A stretch of 64,000 nt of DNA from WJMT01 sp964624145 (GTDB lineage Bacteria; Acidobacteriota; Aminicenantia; Aminicenantales; Aminicenantaceae): NCBI GenBank assembly GCA_964624145.1, contig CAZUXT010000002.1:151924-215923 (forward strand). The letters run 5' to 3'. The notes under the pieces are model-generated. The model had not been told where the DNA came from. It saw nothing but the letters and a program-made list of their open reading frames with translations, and searched no databases. Every line of letters begins with the position of its first letter. Position 1 is the stretch's first letter. A program made the position numbers and the translations under genes. Below are positions 61,030 to 64,000 of the stretch, piece by piece.

Positions 61030-61851
61030 TTAAGAAAAATGCTGTTCAACGGCTATCTTCTCTTCATTTTTATAGATGTTGTTACGTGCGGAAAATAATT
61101 TCCAATCGACCTGGTGTCCATCAAAATCAGGCCCATCCACACATGCAAATTTGGTTTTACCTCCCACTGAAACTCTACATGATCCACACATGCCAATTCC
61201 ATCGATCATTATCGAGTGAAGACTGACAATAGTTTTAATGCCATATGGGCTTGTAATGTCTGAACAAGCTTTCAGCATAGGACCTGGTCCCATGACATTA
61301 ATCCGATCGATCGTGTCTCCATTTTCCAACATTTTTTTTAATATCATGGGAGCGGGCCCTTTTTGACCGTAGGATCCGTCCTCTGTGGCTATGATGAGTC
61401 GATCGCTTGCCCCCGCCAGGCGATTCTCCCAAAACACCATCTTTTTATTTTTTTGCCATATAAGAGAAGTGACTTTATTTCCTTTCTGTTTCATGGCTTT
61501 TGCGATAGGTATAATGAAACCGGCAGCAACTCCTGCTGCAAGACAGACGACGTGGCCGAATTTTTCAATCTGAGTGGGCAAGCCCAAGGGGCCCGCAAGG
61601 CTAACAATAGAATCACCTTCGTTCAACAAAGCCAACTTGAGCGTGGTTGCTCCTTTCTCAAAAAAGACAACATCAATGCTTCCTTCATTTTCATCCCAAT
61701 CAGCAATATTGAGTGGAATCCGTTCCCCCTCTTCATCTATTTTAAGGACAACAAACTGACCTGGTTGGGACTTTTTCGCCAAAATAGGTTCCTTGATTTT
61801 TAATAGATTGATTTTAGGGGCTAATTTTTGTTTTGATATTATTTTATACAT
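61030..61851 (-). CDS. nfnA: NfnA-like FAD/NAD-binding subunit (sulfide dehydrogenase-like)
   Basis: A 273-residue ferredoxin-reductase-like protein. It has the FAD-binding barrel (GQFVVLKIDEEGERIPLNIAD), the NAD-binding part (CLAAGVAAGFIIPIAKAMK) and C-terminal [2Fe-2S] cysteines (GMCGSCRVSVGGKTKFACVDGPDFDGH). With NfnB it couples NADH, NADPH and ferredoxin, balancing the reduced ferredoxin made by the Hdr/Mvh hydrogenase at the other end of the window. Confidence 0.92.
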   Translation of the reverse strand: MYKIISKQKLAPKINLLKIKEPILAKKSQPGQFVVLKIDEEGERIPLNIADWDENEGSIDVVFFEKGATTLKLALLNEGDSIVSLAGPLGLPTQIEKFGHVVCLAAGVAAGFIIPIAKAMKQKGNKVTSLIWQKNKKMVFWENRLAGASDRLIIATEDGSYGQKGPAPMILKKMLENGDTIDRINVMGPGPMLKACSDITSPYGIKTIVSLHSIMIDGIGMCGSCRVSVGGKTKFACVDGPDFDGHQVDWKLFSARNNIYKNEEKIAVEQHFS

Positions 61852-61885
61852 TGATCAATCCTATCTCTTTCCTTAAATTTTAAAA

Positions 61886-64000
61886 TCATATTTGAATTGA
61901 ATAAGATTTGCCCTCAATCTCTTTTTCTTTTTCATAAATAAGAATCTGGGAAAAGTCAATTTCAGGAAACTCTGAGGTGAGTTTTTCGTATTCCTGTTTG
62001 CTGATTTCCTCATAAGGGGCTAACTGGTAAACCGTGTTGTCTTTGGGTAAAAATGTAAGGCCACCGATGATATCCCAATTTTCATACAGCCAGTTAGCTA
62101 CTTTTATCCATTCAGCATCATTTGTGAGGATAGTCTGCGAAGGATTGTGTTCTGTGTAGTTTTCTTTAACCATCTTCCAGTATTCCAGTTGATCGATGGC
62201 ACTCAGGTCTTTTTTAAAGGTTGATTTGTCTGGGGCTTTGATCGGGAAATCAAAAACATAAGTGGTGGCCGAAGCCTCGGTTTGCCCCACTTCTGGATGA
62301 TAGGGAACCTTTTGTTCTCTCAGCATCTTGCAGAGAGGATCTCCGGCTGAGATCCGGATTCTTCTGATATAATAAGGGCTGTGCCTGGGATGCATTCCCG
62401 GAGCTGCGTTGACTAATTGAGAGACTGTTCCAGATGGTTTGACTGAAGTGACGGATGTGGCAGGATTGATGTTCAGTTTCCGGGCATATTCCTTGTTTGT
62501 TTCTAAGATTTTTTTGTAGATTTTTTTTAGAACCTTGGGATGGCGCACAGCAGGGCAGTCCCATTGACCGGTGATAGAGACTCCGAGCAGCCTTTCTTCT
62601 TCACAATTTATCTTCCATTCTCTGGATATATAAGGGAAATCCGTAAGACTTGCCTGATAAGTTCCTAAAATTGCAGCTATTTCAGCTTTTTTTAATAAAG
62701 ATTGTTCTGTATCTTCCGGCCGGGCCACAACTTCAGTGAGATTGCAAAACTGCCTATCTCTGAGTGTGATCTCTCCACAAGGATTGGTCCCTGAGGTTTG
62801 CAGGTGTTTTTTAAATTCCTTCCATCTTCGCTGGGGCATCTGTTTTTTTAGACCGGCTCTATTAAAAATACCTCTTTCTCCGGTGCCGCTTCTTGCTAAA
62901 GACAGCCATTCTTCCATAAATTTGGCTGCCGATGGTTTTTTGTTATAGACAGCTGAATTGTTAGCCATGGATCGCTGAGGATTGGTGATGTAGTAATGGC
63001 CGTTTTTTGAATCTCTTATTTTGTCATCATCTAAATCAGAAAGTGAGATAAGAGCGCTTCTCCTTACTCCCCCCATTTCCACTAACTGCCCGATCTTGCA
63101 AATGATATCATGAACATCCAGGCTGCTGAGCCTCATCCCCTGTTTGTTTAAGATTTTCTTTCTGGTAAAATCCAAAAGTGATGTTAAGGGCCCGGGTCCG
63201 GAGCTGATCCCTCCCATTGTCTTTAATCGTGCCCCGTAAGGCCTTATTTTAGGGTAATCATATTTGATATTCTTGCCTTCATACCAGGTTTTCATTCCTA
63301 AGGTCAATGCATCACCCCATCCTTCTTTGCTGTCCTCAATAACGTGGACAGGGAGTGTTTCTCCGGTTTGATGTTTTATGATAGGAAGCTGTTGGACATT
63401 TTGATTTTCCACTGAGAATCCTACTCCGGCTCCGCACATAAGAAGATACATGATTTCAGCAAAATCTTTGAATTTGTTAGGAGCTATATAAGAACAATTA
63501 TAGGTTGCCACATGAGTGGCTCTGGCTGCCGTTCCTGCCGCCCAAATAAGACGCATGGAGGGCATTGTTTTTTGATTGAGGATATAATCTCTAATTTCTT
63601 TGTATTTTTCTTTTGTTATTTTGTCTCCTAAATTTTCGCGCATAAAATCAATATACCTATTCACTGTTTCAATCCAGGTTTCTCTCCTCTGTTCATCAGA
63701 GAGCCACCGGGAATAGGATCTATAATAGATAAATTCTCCTAAGGTATCTCGGAAATACGTTTTGCTTTTCTGAGCGAGGTCCTTGACTTTTTTTGGGACA
63801 GCTTTTTGCTTTTGTCTGATTTTAGCTCTTTCTTGGCGATACAAAATATATGACTTGGCTGTTTTCGGAAAATCCATCAAGATGAGTTTTTCTTCAACCA
63901 CATCCTGGATGTCTTCAATACCCGGAATATAATTAGGAAAAAATTTTTTTTCTAATTCTTTAACCCCTTTTTCTGCAACTCGGATAGGATCTTTTTCAAG
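61886..64000 (-). CDS. nrdJ: Adenosylcobalamin-dependent ribonucleotide reductase (class II), 5' end beyond window
   Basis: The last 704 residues of a class II reductase; the frame stays open to base 64000. Codons just inside the edge encode the end of an ATP-cone (RVAEKGVKELEKKFFPNYIP), so the GTG at 63901 is not the start. Catalytic cysteines are in place: NCSYIAPNKF, TNPCGEITLRDRQFCNL (the thiyl-radical Cys and its partner), and SGTVSQLVN follows. The C-terminus ends SYSIQI and lacks the paired cysteines that re-reduce the active site in related enzymes. It makes dNTPs without oxygen and needs B12. It lies upstream of nfnAB. Confidence 0.92.
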   Translation of the reverse strand, partial: LEKDPIRVAEKGVKELEKKFFPNYIPGIEDIQDVVEEKLILMDFPKTAKSYILYRQERAKIRQKQKAVPKKVKDLAQKSKTYFRDTLGEFIYYRSYSRWLSDEQRRETWIETVNRYIDFMRENLGDKITKEKYKEIRDYILNQKTMPSMRLIWAAGTAARATHVATYNCSYIAPNKFKDFAEIMYLLMCGAGVGFSVENQNVQQLPIIKHQTGETLPVHVIEDSKEGWGDALTLGMKTWYEGKNIKYDYPKIRPYGARLKTMGGISSGPGPLTSLLDFTRKKILNKQGMRLSSLDVHDIICKIGQLVEMGGVRRSALISLSDLDDDKIRDSKNGHYYITNPQRSMANNSAVYNKKPSAAKFMEEWLSLARSGTGERGIFNRAGLKKQMPQRRWKEFKKHLQTSGTNPCGEITLRDRQFCNLTEVVARPEDTEQSLLKKAEIAAILGTYQASLTDFPYISREWKINCEEERLLGVSITGQWDCPAVRHPKVLKKIYKKILETNKEYARKLNINPATSVTSVKPSGTVSQLVNAAPGMHPRHSPYYIRRIRISAGDPLCKMLREQKVPYHPEVGQTEASATTYVFDFPIKAPDKSTFKKDLSAIDQLEYWKMVKENYTEHNPSQTILTNDAEWIKVANWLYENWDIIGGLTFLPKDNTVYQLAPYEEISKQEYEKLTSEFPEIDFSQILIYEKEKEIEGKSYSIQI

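Noticed and set aside
1..64000. tRNA, rRNA, tmRNA or CRISPR arrays
   Set aside because: The intergenic gaps were read through and none showed a cloverleaf, rRNA-like stretch or regularly spaced short repeats; a tmRNA gene does not fit beside smpB.

Overview
This 64 kb window reads like the chromosome of a diderm (LPS-making), strictly anaerobic, fermentative or respiring bacterium. It carries a complete Kdo pathway, a YidC with a large periplasmic domain, an RND/TolC efflux pump and two Lol-like ABC permeases, all of which need an outer membrane. It also carries an HdrA-MvhADG [NiFe] hydrogenase, NfnAB, a B12-dependent ribonucleotide reductase and formate-THF ligase, all typical of anaerobes. 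The mix (DUF5916 protein, S9 peptidases, Kdo, CarD, Hdr/Mvh) fits the Aminicenantota (OP8) best, but that is inference from gene content, since no taxonomic marker was searched.

Layout. 1-5915: an ArsR-type regulator followed by a tightly overlapping hydrogenase operon (maturation protease, hdrA, mvhD, mvhG, mvhA). 5917-10532: a 4.1 kb three-gene cassette (GH36/GH27-like glycosidase lipoprotein, DUF1573-rhodanese protein, thioredoxin-CcdA fusion) bracketed by two direct copies of a 241-242 bp hairpin-rich element with inverted ends. 10536-14572: acyl-CoA synthetase, POT peptide transporter and a Cys-rich DUF2769-like mini-protein. 14587-30960 (minus strand): a long run from rpmH through rnpA, yidD, yidC, jag, mnmE, mnmG, a perfect parS, parA, parB and bactofilin, into kdsB, pyrG, kdsA, kdsD, kdsC, phosphomannomutase, uppP and manC. 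This is the classic origin-proximal cluster fused to an LPS operon, but without dnaA or rsmG in the window.

31149-37905: carD (apparently leaderless), smpB, a PPi-type phosphofructokinase, pdxA, a divergent Hfq-like protein, a lipoprotein of toast-rack type and an S9 peptidase. 37994-46677: a DUF5916 outer-membrane-type protein and an RND efflux operon. 46900-48456: a scarred patch where the last 239 bp of the DDAH gene is perfectly duplicated on both sides of a metallo-beta-lactamase-fold gene, the wreck of an IS91-like transposase and a possible tail of a radical SAM gene. 48457-54303 (minus): an operon encoding an outer-membrane protein, a LolD-like ATPase, two FtsX-type permeases, a LolA-like protein and DDAH. 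54453-64000: fhs, cytochrome c assembly (ccsA/resB), a small membrane protein, a methyltransferase, nfnBA and the 3' part of nrdJ, which runs off the window.

The most interesting items are the paired 241 bp elements and their cassette, the 239 bp duplication with transposase remains, the leaderless carD promoter, the Hfq-like protein lacking the usual histidine, and an nrdJ without the C-terminal cysteine pair.
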